Positions 44,848-57,684 of a stretch of 64,000 nt of DNA are shown piece by piece. Both the position numbers and the translations under genes were made by a program. Source of the stretch: Melampsora larici-populina 98AG31 (lineage: Eukaryota; Basidiomycota; Pucciniomycetes; Pucciniales; Melampsoraceae). Within the stretch, counting starts at the first letter, position 1, and each line of letters begins with the position of its first letter. Where the stretch lies: NCBI RefSeq assembly GCF_000204055.1, contig NW_006768827.1, positions 353,800 to 417,799 of the forward strand, in the 5' to 3' direction. The notes below the pieces were generated by a model. The model ran no database searches, was not told where the DNA came from, and saw nothing but the letters and a program-made list of their open reading frames with translations.

Positions 44848-47800
44848 ATGGATCTATTCAACAAGAGATCATGCCAGAGGATGGCCTTCATTTTTCATTG
44901 GCCTATGTTACTGACAGCAATGGGCATTTGGGATGCATCCCGCTTTGCTCCAGAATCATGGTCTCATTTGGCAGAACCTCGGAATCCGCTACTCCATCAG
45001 CACGACGTCTCTTTTCTCGAAAACGAATATACGGCAACTAGCACACTGTTCGACACGCCAGGATCGCCGGTTGATAGAATATACACCGGTGGAAATGGAA
45101 AACATGTCAGTGAAGAAACCAAGTATCACGGCGATCAAGGTGCAGAATGAGCCTTGACTTTTTTGTTTGCTTTACTTCTTGGAAGCCCGTCCCAAGTTTC
45201 GACTCTCCTGGTCAAGAAGATCCAGGCGTTCTCAACACACCCGACCGACTGGCGAATAATTGGTGGAGCGGAGCCGAGAGTCCGGAGCAGCGCTCAGTAT
45301 ATCAGGAGATAGGAGACGGATCCCAGCACCACTCATTGCTTTCGACTTTGCAGACTGAGACAGCATCTCTTTGGCATGACACCCATCTGTTCACTTCTCC
45401 TCCATTGGACGCCCACAGGGACAAACTTGAAGAATGGTCAGGGCTTGAAGACCTATTCGCAAGCGGTGATTGGAACACATTCAAGGCTCAAAAGAGCCCA
45501 AGTGTTCCCGATGATCGGGTTGAAACCTTAGAGATGTTCGGAAAAGTATCAGTAGAACATGAACATGCTCCTCATCGCGATCACTTCCAGGAGATTGTAT
45601 TCGAGGAATTGCCTGAAATAGTTTCTGTACCAGCTTGGGACGTATATAATCATTACCCACTATCAAATTCTCACATGTCTTCTTCTCCAGTGGACCTTTA
45701 TCATGCTATCACCACGACTGGCTCTCCTGTTGGAAACACCGCACTGTTTGAAGATACAAGTTCTATGTCTCATCTGGGATCGCCTCTGCCCCCACCGATC
45801 TCGGTTCACAGTCCCGGTGGAGCTCTACAAAATGGAGACTTTCCGCCGGATAGCCTCTACAAAAGCATTACAGGTATCAAGAGGGACTTCAAAGCGCACG
45901 AGGTCGCAGGAGTCTTGGCACATCATGAGTTCCACGAAACCCCTCAGGCCTTCTGGAATATGCCTCCTACCGAGTTTTCGCAATCTTCACCTGACTATCA
46001 GACCCTCGATGGCAATTTGATCCGTTCTCCACAAAGTCATGTATTCAATAACCTCGGACACAGTCACAACTTTGAAAACTCCCTCGAGTCTCAAACCTTC
46101 CACAAAGCGCCCAGATCAAATTTGCATGATATGTCATCACAGCTGCACCCCCTTCCGGCCAGTGCTCCATTATCAAACCAGCTTGAGACATTTGGAAAAA
46201 CTTTCGACCATCTTGACCATGGCATATCTGACAGCACAAAGCCAATATCGCCTATTATAAAAGAAGGGTCAGATTGGTCTTCAGAATCGTAAGTGTCCCT
46301 GATTAAACTTGAACAAGGATGCGATGTTTTTTGACCCTCAGTCGGCGGATTACAGCTCCCAAGACTCACCAATCACACTTGACTCACTTATTCATGAACT
46401 CGATTTGCTACCACACTTAGACGTCCTACCAGAGTTGGAAAGCTTTTTGATGGATCCCCATATGCCTTTTTCACCTCTTTCTGAACAGTATGGCGTCTCG
46501 TCAGCACAGACGCCAAGTGGCTTCTTGGACACCCAACCATCGAGAAATTTCAAAGTCGCGAGTGGCATTGAGAAGTCAGATGATACCGCAAGTCCAAGGC
46601 TCATTGAGTGGAAAAGCAATGAAGTCGAATTGGATCGAGCTAATCCAGGTATCGTACCCTGTCTTTTCAGACTTCCGGTATTCCACTCGGCCTCACTTCA
46701 AGGTAAGCAAACCTGACGTGTTATTTTGAGAAGTCTAGCTCGGCAGAATTTGGACCAAGATATAACGAGCTCTCAGAACACAAAACTACCTTATCAAGAT
46801 GCGTTGGCAAGCTCTCCAAGATCAGGACAGCTTAAGCGCCCAACTCGGACTTATCAAATCGATTCTCAACCTTCCAAGCGAAAAACACTTCATGCTTCTT
46901 CTTCATTAGATGAAAATGATGAATCCTTCAGTCAATCAAAACTGTTTTCAACATCCGCAGATAGCCAAATTCATCCTACGGACTCATCCACTCGCCCAAG
47001 TTCGCAGCCATCTTCGCCACAATCTAAGCCTCATACTAATCTTGAATTTCAATCTGAGAAGCATTCTGACTTGGAAGAACCCCGCAATGAAGAAACTATA
47101 CCAGAGATTTTTGACAAGATGCGCTCGAAAATAACGGGTATCAAAGAAAATTATTCGAGCACCTGGGCTGACGTAAGATTCAACGAGGCTACATCAGCGT
47201 ATTCAGAAAGGGTACATAAGATGCACACTTTGCTCCACTTGTCAGACACATCTCCTCCAGAAGAAGTCGACTTGGACTTCGCCAAACCCATACCGATGTC
47301 GTCTCGCGCTTTACTTGAGAAACACCAACCGCAACTTCAAGATTTCACGAACTCAATATTGAAACACGAGCCTAACGAGCATCCAGCGAGACATGTGATA
47401 GTTAATCTGCAAACGCTTTGGGATAATTTCCTAGAGATGGTCACCATCTGTTCTGAAATACTCTCTTTGAATCGTGTACAAACCAATATGGAACAAGATG
47501 TTCTCGATGCCCATGATTGGATCTTGGAAAAATGGAAACGGATCCCAGAGACTAAATTCAATTGGTGGCCTGTTCGTGGAGCAACCTACCCTCCCGGAAA
47601 ACCACACGAGTCCAATTCTTTCACTGAAGACTTTGAAAAATTACCGGTACACGAAAGTACTGTGTTTTGGCTGAACCATAGATTGCATAATAAAAGGCGT
47701 GAAGGCGCCGCCGCCGATTACGTGTTACGATTTATACGTGAAAAGCGAGAAGGTTGGATCCTTTATCTAACTCCCAGAACTGTTGATAAAGTATTGTCCA

Positions 47801-47928
47801 GAACTTTGTTAGGCACAATGAAAAAGGTAAGATCATTAAGCTACCCATCTCCTTCCCGCAACTATCGAGCGTGGGATGCGCGTATATATACAATGGCGAG
47901 GGGTTTCATGACATCACAGACTAGTTAA
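44848..47928 (+). CDS. Unrecognised family, copy B: four-exon, 947-aa protein, paralogue of copy A
   Basis: Exons 44848-45105, 45186-46288, 46356-46648 and 46739-47928 (2844 nt; introns 80, 67 and 90 bp). Every intron sits at the same place and phase as in copy A. The N-terminus MDLFNKRSCQRMAFIFHWP again looks like a signal peptide or anchor. Conserved islands are TGSPVGNTAL, SSDAPPISVHS-like Pro/Ser runs, SQDSPIT near the start of exon 3, and the C-terminal block NLQTLWDNFLEMVTICSEI to FWLNHRLHNKRREG. Compared with A, exon 1 is shorter by 23 codons and exon 4 longer by 12. Both frames are open despite marked divergence, which argues that both proteins have been under selection. Function unknown. 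Confidence 0.82.
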
Positions 47929-49349
47929 TTGTAAATTCATCAAACAAATCTTGGCTCAAATATCTCATACTAATCTTTTATTGAATCCACAACAACAAAA
48001 TTAAGCTGCTGCTATTTCTCGCCTACATGCTTTTTGTCTGGTGCCAGGATTCTTGATGCAAATGTGAAACACACCGACGATGTTGTGTGTTCAAGGGTAT
48101 CTAAAGGTAACTTTCCTATAAGTTTAGATATCAATTTATGCATAAATTCTTTTCACAGGGGCCCAAACAAGAGCTCACATAGAGGTGAGCATGAAAAGCT
48201 TCAAGTTTTCTTCAAGATTTCTACCTTTTTCCTTCCAAAACTGAGTGCGTTCAGCTCATGTTGATCATGTAATCAGACATGATTGACATGAGCTGAGAGC
48301 TAAGCATATGAGCCAGGCTTCCTCAGCTTTTATTGCTTAGCCAAGGAGCCTGAGGGAGGACTACCTGATCCGCTCAGGTCATCTCAGGCCCTGCCTGAAC
48401 GCTCAGTCTGTACAGACAATTGTTTGTACATCACAGGAAGCCTCATTCCCTCCTTTGTTGAGGAATTTTTATTACATGCAACCACTTGAAAGTGGAGATT
48501 AACAAAGCCCAAACTTGGCCTGTCCCTCTCCCTTGCAAACACTCCTTGAGGACCGAGTCTTTGTAACCGAGAGGGACAGGTTAAGTTTGAACAAAGCTAC
48601 GATGGACCAGAGAGGAGGGTGGAGGACAAACCCAAAACCTAAAACCTCAAACCCGGTACAGACTGTACAGACCTCAAAGCCCAAATCTCAAACCTGGTAC
48701 AGCTTGTGCAGACTGTACAGACTGTACAAATCATTACTCAATACACACAAAGATTAGGGACCAATCCTTTACCCTTGCAACAATGGTGAGTGTCTAATCA
48801 TCACAAGAGTGATGGAATCAAAACAAGTAAAAGTGAAGTGTGCAGGGTAAAGAGGATTTCAATGATTCAAGACGAGTAGATGAAAAGTAAACAAGAAAAA
48901 ATAAAAAAGCTGTCTAACTCAAAAAGCCGAGAGAAAGTGAAGATAATAGGGCGGTTCAAGTTCAAAAATGTGAACAACCTGACGCAGAGCTGCGATCAGG
49001 TTTTTTAACATCGTTAGATCCTTAAAATATCGGATCGTGGCCGCGTGAACGGTCTTGAAATTCCCGTTTACGGCCTTGTAAATAAAGGGACAATGTCTGG
49101 TTCTTTTTTTTTCAAGGACAAACTTCCTTTTTTTCTTTTGGTTTTTGTTTTTTTCCACGGTTTTTTTCATTGTATGATTAATTGTATGAGATGAGAACAA
49201 ACACTGCTCTGTCCCGCCAACGAGTGATTAACATACACCACGTTCAATCAGATTTCCCTTCACACTCACTCATCCTCTCAGAACCTATCACCCAATATCC
49301 TGGTCTTTTGACGTTTCCTCGCCTTTCAACGCACTTTTCATTTGCCACC
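47929..49349. other. Spacer with a truncated CAGGGGC-type TIR element and hairpins
   Basis: At 48156 the sequence CAGGGGCCCAAACAAGAGC, followed by GCTCACATAGAGGTGAGC, matches the end of the element at 57656-58917; no second end was found. An inverted pair (CCTGTCCCTCTC ... GAGAGGGACAGG) lies at about 48518-48581, and GTACAGACT recurs several times at 48655-48727. A short hairpin AACCTGA ... TCAGGTT lies at about 48976-49000. No coding gene. Confidence 0.5.
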
Positions 49350-50739
49350 ATGCCTCAAGTTTCCCAAAGGGTTTCTGCAATGCGTGGACTCACCAACCTG
49401 TATCTGTTGGCCCACACGACCTCAGACGTTCGCATCCCTGGGACACCCCCAGACCCAGACAACCCAACGGATGGGCAATTGATTTTCAGTAACGATGCCA
49501 CTTTATCCACCTTGTACAATGATCTTTATGATCATGAAGAAGAAGGGGGCCAACTCCTTGCTCAGGTCACCTCAAGGCGCTACCTGAATGCTTGTTTACG
49601 AACTCCGCTGCCTACAGCTTTTGACCTACGAGATATGCTGCAAACCAGAAGAACGGATTTTCGGCAAGCCATGTGGACAACACCTGAAGGCTTTCAAGCG
49701 TTACTTGACTTGATTCGATCACACCCGGTCTTTGTCTCATCTAGCAATAACCCTCAGCCTCCAGTGGAAAAACAACTGGCCATTACCCTTGAGCGCCTCG
49801 GTAGTAACGGCAATGGTGCCTCGGTTGGCCGGTTTGCCCGAAATTACAAAGTTGGTCGTGGTTCCGTCATTAATTGCAGTCGTCGCATAATCTCGGCCAT
49901 TTTAGATGTAGGCGCCCATTACCTTTCGTGGCCAAATGCAGACAGACGGAAAGCCATCTCCAAAGTTCTGGAGCGAGATGGTTTTCTGGGTTGTGTGGGC
50001 TTTGTTGACGGAACTACCATACCTCTGTTCCAGCGGCCTGGACGCAATGGGGAAGTTTTTTTTGACCGGAAGCACCACTATTCTCTCAACGTCCAAATCA
50101 TCTGAGACAGCGACCGACAAATTACCTATGCGTATGCAGGTTGGCCGGGATCGTGCTGCGACAGCACTGTGTATTCCAAGACGGAAATATTCAATCATCC
50201 TGACAGATTTTTTGCCAAAGGTACGCACTTCTCCTCCTGTTGCTCCAGGTATAAAGTGCTGATTGTTTCATTTCATAGACAAATATATCATAGCTGATTC
50301 CGCTTACATCCCATCCGAAACTGTGGTGCCATTGTACAAAGGACAGGCTGCCGAAATTGACAGGAACAAATGCTTCAATTGGTGTGTAGCAAAATCTTGT
50401 GTTTGAAACGAGCACTGTATAGGTATCCTTAAATCTTGTTGGGCTTCCCTTCAAGGTTTGAGATTGGGGGTAAACAGTTGGGAGGATATGGGTCACATCC
50501 TACACTGGATTCGATGTTGCATTATCTTACACAACATGTTGGCTGACTTGGGGAATGCCTGGAACGATGAAGATGACAATGTCATGTTGAGGGAACCAGG
50601 AGACGCGGGGGTAATTCGGGACGGAGGCAACGTGCCAGACTTGGATGTGATGGAAAGAGGAAGATCCAAACGTGATGCTGTTCAAGACCACGCAGTTGCT
50701 TACAACTGGCAGAGTGGCGGCCTACCGATTACATCATGA
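49350..50739 (+). pseudogene. Second PIF/Harbinger-type DDE transposase, two in-frame stops
   Basis: Exons 49350-50220 and 50279-50739 (intron 58 bp; 444 codons, in phase). The start ATG has a good context (CCACCATGCC) and gives MPQVSQRVSAMRGLTNLYLL. Catalytic Asp in GFVDGTTIPLF, second Asp in YIIADSAYIP, Glu in NEHCIGILKSCW, then the family's LHNMLADLG block. Stops: TGA at 50103-50105 (NVQII-stop-DSDRQ) and TGA at 50404-50406 (AKSCV-stop-NEHC). Only distantly similar to the transposase at 10029-11311, so it belongs to another lineage. TIRs for this copy were not found. Confidence 0.83.
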
Positions 50740-51450
50740 AGTCCCCTCCCTCTTTTGGTTTCAACTTTTCGCTTATTTTATTCTTGATATTTCTGTATTT
50801 TCATTCTCTCACTTTCTCTTTCATCCAACTGATTGTGTAGTATTTTGTGGCTGTAGTGTGGATCTAGCTCAAGTTGTATTTTTTTTCAAATGCCACTTTG
50901 TCTTTGTCTTACATCGTTGTAGTCGCGTAGGTCTGTTATGTTATTTATTATGAGTAATGCACTGTTGCTGTTCTTGTTGAGTCCAACAAAAACAAATTGG
51001 ACACACCACTTTGACACACGTTTGACACACGACAAACCTACCGCAAGGACGCGAACGCACAACAAAACGGTGTCACGAGGCATCAACCACTGCATCTTCA
51101 TGCACGTCAGTGGTACTTAATCAATATCTCGATTAATGTTGTACGCGCTTACTGGTGTTGTTACAGAACACGGTGTAGTATCTTATTGCACTTCAATCTG
51201 ATCATCAAAAACTAAACATAACAAATAGAAGAGAAGATTGTGAAATAAAAATGACGCAAGCAGTGACTACAGAGAAAGAGAACCCAGATGAACCGTCTCA
51301 CACAATCTCGAAGAAAAGATTGTTAAAAAAAATCACGCAAGCAGTGATTACAGACAAAGAGAACCAAGATGACCAGGCACACACAATCACTAAGATACAA
51401 ATCACAAATGAGATAGCCAAGTAAATCAATAGCAAAAGAGATCATAGGTG

Positions 51451-53010
51451 TTACACTGCATCATCTTCAGGATAAATTAGCCAAAGGAACGCCTCGAGTT
51501 CTTGAGGTGTCTTCCCTTCTAAAACCAATCGTTCACAAAAGGCCTTTCGTTCTTTGCGGATGTCTTGAGCTAATCTCCTCACCTCACTCTCATGTTGGTC
51601 TTCACGATCCAGGAAATATCGCTCTTTGGTCCAGGTCAGGTTTGATTTACAATCCTCTGATTCAGCTTGTATGCGGGCTTCATCCGCTTTCATTTGCGCC
51701 TGTTCAAGTTGTTGACGCCAATCTTGAGCTTTTGCGATGACCTCCATCTTCGCATCGTTGGCTTGTTGAATGGCAGTTGCCAGGGCGTGCTTATGATCTT
51801 TGGAATGGACATGCGACAGATCAATCGAAGGCAGGGGGTCCATTGCACGCCGGGCCAGAGTCGCTCGAGAACCGCGAACCGCAGAGGCTTGGGTCGCAGG
51901 AGCGTCGTTAGTGTGGGCATCATCTTCCAAACTTGAGTCCAGGGCATGCTCTTCTGCAGTCAGAGCGTACTTGCTAGCGCACCGCTTCTTTTTATTGACC
52001 TTGAGACCTTTCGAATTGAAAGTAGACTGGGTGGCGCCAGAGGCAGCTAGAGATCTTTTCTCCACATTGGATACTGGCGCTGGTTGTATGATGACTGCCT
52101 CTGCGTCTTGGCCTTCGGGGGTTGGTGGCGGCAAAACCATGTCGTTGTCCAGAAATTTTCGATAATGCACGTTCAGAGGGTCTGGACTTCCAGGTGTGAT
52201 TAAAGGAGATGCTGGGGACGGCGATAGTGGTTGAGTATTGAAGATACCCTCATCCAACACTTCCTCAGTGTCTGCGCTGGGAAAGCCACGCGGAACCTTA
52301 TTGAATGGTCCTTGACCTTGAAGAATATCAACAGGTCAGGAAGGGAATGTGACGGCACGTCGGGTCAGATCCGATATGACAAGTGATACATAAATAAAAA
52401 CATCAATCTTACCCGGTGTGAGGCCATATCGGTTGTTTCCGTCAGTGACATCACTCTTGCTTGGTAATTTGTCTTCAGAGTCTTTCAAATGTTCAGGCCC
52501 AAGTCCAGTGTCAAGGATTCCGAGCGGGTTAATGTTACCTTTGTCACAAAACAGGGCATCCATCTCAAGGTAGCAGGGACACATTGAATCCAACAAAGCC
52601 TCCATAGTGTGTATACCGCGAGTGTGGTGTTTTGGCTCCAGGCCAGCCCCGGTCTTTGAGCTGAGAGATTTGGTGGCCTGATATTTCCCCTTGTACCTTC
52701 GGAGTCGTAGCAGCAGAGTTCGACCGGTCAAGTGCATATCCGTTGTGTTGTGTCTTTCATTGTAGTTGTTGTTGAGCTTGATGGCCAACGTGTTCAAGAT
52801 TGTCTTTGGACTCATAGGCAGGCTGGTGACCTTCGTTTGGCTGCCACCGCCAAAGAGAGCGTTGAGTATATTTGGTTTCGCGAGGTAACCAACGATTGTC
52901 TTGTAATCGACTAGTTCAAAAGGTGGGCTGTCTGAGGTTGAACATTTGATTTCACTTGCACTCGCACTGGCAGCTCGTTTATTTGCGGCAATTCGTGATC
53001 GTTTCACAGC
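51451..53010 (-). pseudogene. Accessory gene of the second Harbinger element (Myb/SANT-like plus coiled coil)
   Basis: Two exons, about 53010-52413 and 52316-51451 (intron 52317-52412). The first encodes DYKTIVGYLAKPNILNALFG, a Myb/SANT-like start, LLLRLRRYKGKYQATKSLS, and the family-typical MEALLDSMCPCYLEMDALF. The second has a Pro/Ser linker with a basic stretch (KVNKKKRCASK) and an Ala/Gln/Glu-rich coiled coil, ending with LEAFLWLIYPEDDAV. No in-frame ATG precedes the open frame before a stop, so the N-terminus is lost or lies in another exon. It converges on the transposase at 49350-50739, mirroring the arrangement of the element at 7870-11540. Confidence 0.65.
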
Positions 53011-53983
53011 TGCAGCATTCGGTTTTGAGCCAACGACATGTCCCAGAAGTGCAAGATCCGCTTATATTTGAGCTTTGGTCCGCCGAGGACGACACACGAC
53101 ATCTTGAGAGCAACACGGTGAGGGCTTTGGGGAAGCATGCGTGTCGGATTAGGAAGCCTCCAAACTACACCACGGGGTGACTTTGAACTGGCTCCACCTG
53201 AAACGAGGCATAGTGGCATTGTGTGGTGGGGCTATGAAATTATCAGATGATTTCAGGTGACAGGCACGTGAGGGAGGCCACATGGCCCTCACCCAGGCCG
53301 TCACCTAGCCGTCACATGAAAAAAGTGACCACCTCGGGGTGGCGTGGTTTACCAGCCGATTGGTAGGCAGATCAGGTTTGTCTGAGACCCACCTGTCATC
53401 CAGAGACTCAGCATCTGAAAGAGCTTGGATGACCGCAGGTGAAATATACCTGGGTCCTTGAAGGACAACAAATCAGCGAAACCATTTGAAAAAAACGATT
53501 CAAGACTTTGAATCATGATAACACAAGAATGACAAAAGAAAGTATGATAATTGTGTCTACGATCATAGAAGTGCCTCTTAAAGAGTTATTTATCATTCAA
53601 GTTAACAGCAAACAATTAATTTGAACAAAATTGATAAATTGCCTAACAAAATCAACAAATTGCCTTTGTTGCCTACTCTCAAGCCTGACAAAACCAAGTT
53701 TCTACCAGCCGAATTTACGTGCTAGCAACTCCTACTCTTGATTCGCCATGAAGTCCTCGACTGATTGAAGATTTACTGATTATCCAACAAACATAGTGCC
53801 TTGAATGTGTTTCTCCTCCCTACTCGGTGAAGACTATATTCGCCACTAAAAAGATTAACAATTTAGCCTTACTCCCCAGCTGGACAACTTCAACTTCTCA
53901 TCAGCTCAAGTTGTGAGCTAGCGACATGACGTGTGATCTTCTTCACATCTCTCAATCATTTGACAATCACAACACTTGGTGGT
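53011..53983. other. No gene seen
   Basis: The GC-rich stretch 53240-53460, with several GTCACCT/AGGTGAC blocks, may be the end of the second Harbinger element, but no matching TIR was found. The remainder is AT-rich. Confidence 0.4.
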
Positions 53984-54312
53984 TCAAGCATGGTACGTGG
54001 CTTATTCTCTTCTGTACTAATCTAATCATTTCCCACTAACATCTTGAGTGGTTGCTTTGTTATCAGCACATTAGCAACTACGATACTTTCCAATTTGAGG
54101 GAATTCAATAAACCAAGTCTCTCAGTTGCCCACTCCCCAGTTGCAAAAATCCAAGCTTGACCCAGCCGAAGTGCTGGCCCATCGACATCGACATTGCAAT
54201 CTTCGCGTATGCTCTTAAACCCCCTCAAGCAATAGACATCCGACAAGCTCAACATGGGATACAGCACAGTATGCTCTTGTTTTTGGATTTGCACATGATT
54301 TGCCTCATATGT
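53984..54312. repeat. 329-bp direct repeat, left copy, flanking the LINE
   Basis: Begins TCAAGCATGGTACGTGG and ends CCTCATATGT. Nearly identical to 59470-59798; the one difference I see is A at about 54074 (CACATTAG) against C (CACCTTAG). It stops exactly at the poly-T that marks the LINE's 3' end, so it behaves like a very long target-site duplication. Open frames on both strands inside it are the same in both copies, and I do not call them genes. Confidence 0.9.
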
Positions 54313-54514
54313 TTTTTTTTTTTATTGCATTGCTTAAAGTGTCTCCTGAGCCGGAGGCTATCAGACACTAAACTACTTGTGCTCCGCCCCAGTAAAACCC
54401 CTGTGGGGAAAAGGTCACGTGCTGGCTGTTTGAAGTATTACAAGTGTTTGTTGGGTATATATAGTGGCGCTAAAGGATGGTGTGTAACAAAGGGTTGCGA
54501 ATTAGATAGTGGGA

Positions 54515-57500
54515 ATAGGGAAATTTGTAGGATTGTCCTCTTCTGTGATGTTAGCCCACACCCATCGGTTTTTCAACCTCCAGGTTGAGTTACAGAGCTG
54601 AGCAATACTTTTGTATGCTTTTGGGTTATTCAGGATGTCGGATGATTCTCGAAGTTGTAATTCGTTGATGGAATTGATGAGTTTAGGGCGTTGTTGAACA
54701 TACCTGTGTCAGATAAAAAGGAAATGGTCAATTGACTCGGTGCCTTCCTGGCACTCGCACAGGGGATCGAATCTCTGTTTGTGTTTGAAGAGGTAAGAGT
54801 TGAGGTAGATGTGGTTTGATCGAAGTTGGGTTATCGTCGCGCATTCGTGTTTTAGGAGGTTGCTTAGCGCTTTAATGTGTTGTGCTGGGAACGGTTTGTG
54901 GCCTAGTCTCTTGATGTCCTCACTGCTTTAATTATTTTCGTCGAGTTTTGACCATGCTTTGATCGCCGTGACGAAGTCTGCAAGCAAGGGGGTGGAAGAG
55001 AAGGTGCTGGGCAAATCTCTCTTTGCAAGGCTGTTAGCTATTTTGTCAACAATTTCATTGCCTACAACTCCACAGTGTCCTGGACACCATCGAATTGTGA
55101 CCTTTGCGTTAGTAAAGGTTTTTTCCAAATACATCAGGATCTTGAAGGCTTCTTTTCGGTCCAATAGGGAGGTGATAGTCGGTGGGCAGTTGCCTAAGTC
55201 TTTAATTACCGACTGGTTGTCGAGGATGATCGATATTTGTTGTGTGTTCTGGGTGGCTGTCCTCATGGCCATAGTGAGCCCTATGTGGACACCCCTGTAC
55301 TCCGCCTGGTAAATGCCATGTAGCCTAGCCTTACCTAGATGTTGAGCTATAGATTTGTTAGAGTTTTGACACCACGCGGCTGCCGCGGTGTTTTTTGTTG
55401 GTATCCTCGAGCCATCCGTGTAGATTACAAGATGTTCTTTTGAATGCTTGAGCAATCTTGTACCCTGAATCGCTATGGCATCATTGTCTTGGATGATGGT
55501 TGAGTAATTCGCAGGTCGGGTAAGAGTTGCTGTTGGATCGACTGGTAGCTGGGTGGTGTATTCGTCAAATTCTTTGCCTAACTCGTGGTGGAAGAAGTGA
55601 TGAAAGATGTTTCGGTGGCTGCGTGGATGAGACGTTTGTGCCTGTTGTAGAATGGGAAACAATGGGTGGTGACTAGGTTTTGAGAGTGATTTGGCAATAA
55701 AGTTCATTATCTTAGCTTTAGTTCGTGTTCCTGGTCTCATGATGTTCATGTTGTGCTGGAGAAAAGGTTTTGGGGTGGTGTGGAGAGCACCTAGAGCGGC
55801 TCTGGCGCATGTGTTGTCGATGGTGGATAGGTGTGATAGGAAATAAGCTGGGGGATCAAGAGGTAGCCATGCAGCCAAACTGTAGTCGGTCGCTGTATGG
55901 ACTGTTGTCAATAGGAGTGTTCTCATCAAGTGGGGTGGTATACCCCACTCCAATGATTTCGTTAGTGACGCGATGAAACCAGACCGTTGTTTACCTTTCG
56001 CTATTACGTCACGTCTGTGTTGATTGAATTTTAGTTGGCTGTCCAAGGTGACTCCGAGCCACTTGGCGTTATCCTGGGGTACAAGGCATTTTCGTGATCC
56101 GAAGTCAATTGTTGGCGGATTATTGAGTCTTCCTGCGCTGAAGATCATCCAATGGCTTTTTTTGGTATCAAAAATTGCCCCGTGACGTTTGGCCCATTTT
56201 GTTTGTCTGAAGGTGAGGGTTTTCATTTTAGATTGAAGTTGGTGAGAGTCCGGTGCTGAGGCTAGGAGTATTACATCGTCTACAAAACCTAGGGCTTCTG
56301 CCCAATGCAAAGGTTTAGCGATGTCTAGTAGTGAAGAATTGTAGATGAGGTAAAGTTAGGGAGATAACGGGGAACCCTGTGGGAGGCCATGTGATAAATC
56401 AAACGGGCTTGATTCAAAACCGTTGAATGCAAGCTGGGTCGACCAATGTGATAAGAAGTCTCTGATGATGTTGATGGTGCTTGAATGGAGTCCCGTCTTT
56501 TCAAGCGTGTCAAGGAGCCTTGGGTGGTGAACTGACGGGAATGCTGATTTAACATCAGCAAACATTGCCCCAACTATGTTACCTTTCTGCCATTCACCAC
56601 AAATGTAGGCAACCAGGTGTACTAGTGCCTCATGGCTCGATCTGTTAGGACGACCACCGTAATGGCCACCATTGAGTAATTGGAGTTTTTTGACTTGCTT
56701 AGAGAGGTGGATCGTGAGTAATTTTTCGTATAGCTTGCTGATTGTATTGAGTAGGGCGATTGGTCTAAATGATGATGGCAAGGTGTAGTCGGACTTTCCA
56801 GGCTTTGGTATCATAACGGTTCTGGCTTCCTTCCAGCGTGTGGGGAAGATGCCCGTGATCGTGATGCACTGAAAGAGCGCTAGCACATGTTTACCTACAA
56901 CCGGCCATAGCGTTTGCCATACCCAGTTCTGAATCCTGTTGTTACCCGGTGCACGAAGTGGCAGGCTGTTGTTGACGATTTCCTTAAGAGCATCCTTGTT
57001 TAGTGACTCAATGACTTTAGGCATTGTCGATGGTGTGGGTTTCGAGTCCTCAGTGAGTGGGAAGGTAAGAATTGAGATATCTTGTAAATCACATGGGTAT
57101 GTTGCTGTGCATGTGGCTTTGAACAGAGCGTCAGCTTTGTCTTGATTTGACGTACATGTAGCTCCCGAGGCTGTTATCCGCGTGTTGATCACCGGCGATG
57201 GTTGTCTCCCGGAGGCGTACTTTTTTGCCTGAAAGAGGGTGTCGTGTGTCAAGGTTGTTAAGTAAGTCTTCCAGCTACTTTCTTTTGACTTGTTGACTGC
57301 TGCTTTGAAGGCGTTTCTTGCTTTTTTGAAAGTTAGGCGGTCTTCGTCACTTCTTGATTTTTTCATCTTTCATTCGGTTCTTAGCGCCTCCTTACGTAGG
57401 GGTTCTAAGACTGTTGGGTTCCACCACCTCTTGTGTTTCCCAAGAGGTGGTTTCCATGGCAACGTGTTGTCGAGGGCCTCAGTGATTACTTTGTTGATCT

Positions 57501-57684
57501 TGCGGTCAAATTCTTCAATTGTTTCGCGCGTTGTGAGCGGTTCGATGTTGGGCAAGTTGAGCTGTACCTCGGTCTTGAGCGCGACTTTCTCTGAGTTTTT
57601 CCAGTTCTTTCGTGTCTTTGCTGGATTAGGTTCGTTTTGTTCTGGGGTGGTTTCACAGGGGCCAAAATAGATACTCACATACAT
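54515..57684 (-). pseudogene. LINE ORF2: endonuclease C-terminus, reverse transcriptase, RNase H, zinc-like tail
   Basis: One continuous frame with at least four stops. RT: SFRPIALLNTISKLYEKLL, MFADVKSAFPSVHH, GLPQGSPLSP, then LGFVDDVILLAS (the F-V-D-D box). RNase H: YTDGS, QAEYRGV, LDNQSV and NEIVDKIAN supply the D-E-D-D set. Tail: LCECQEG ... HFLFI. Stops: TGA 57370-57372 (RTE-stop-KMKKS), TAA 56356-56358 (PLSP-stop-LYLIY, close to the active site), TAA 54928-54930 and TGA 54709-54711. Most are one C-to-T change from a sense codon. No single functional protein can be made from this copy. Confidence 0.85.

Noticed and set aside
47660..47710. Homeodomain-like WLNHRLHNKRR in the copy B C-terminus (mating-type HD gene?)
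   Set aside because: The spacing and surrounding helices do not fit a homeodomain, and the arrangement is not the divergent HD gene pair of rust mating loci.
54022..54294. A conserved 90-residue open frame, repeated at 59508-59780
   Set aside because: The identity reflects the 329-bp DNA duplication; both strands are equally conserved and no domain is recognisable.
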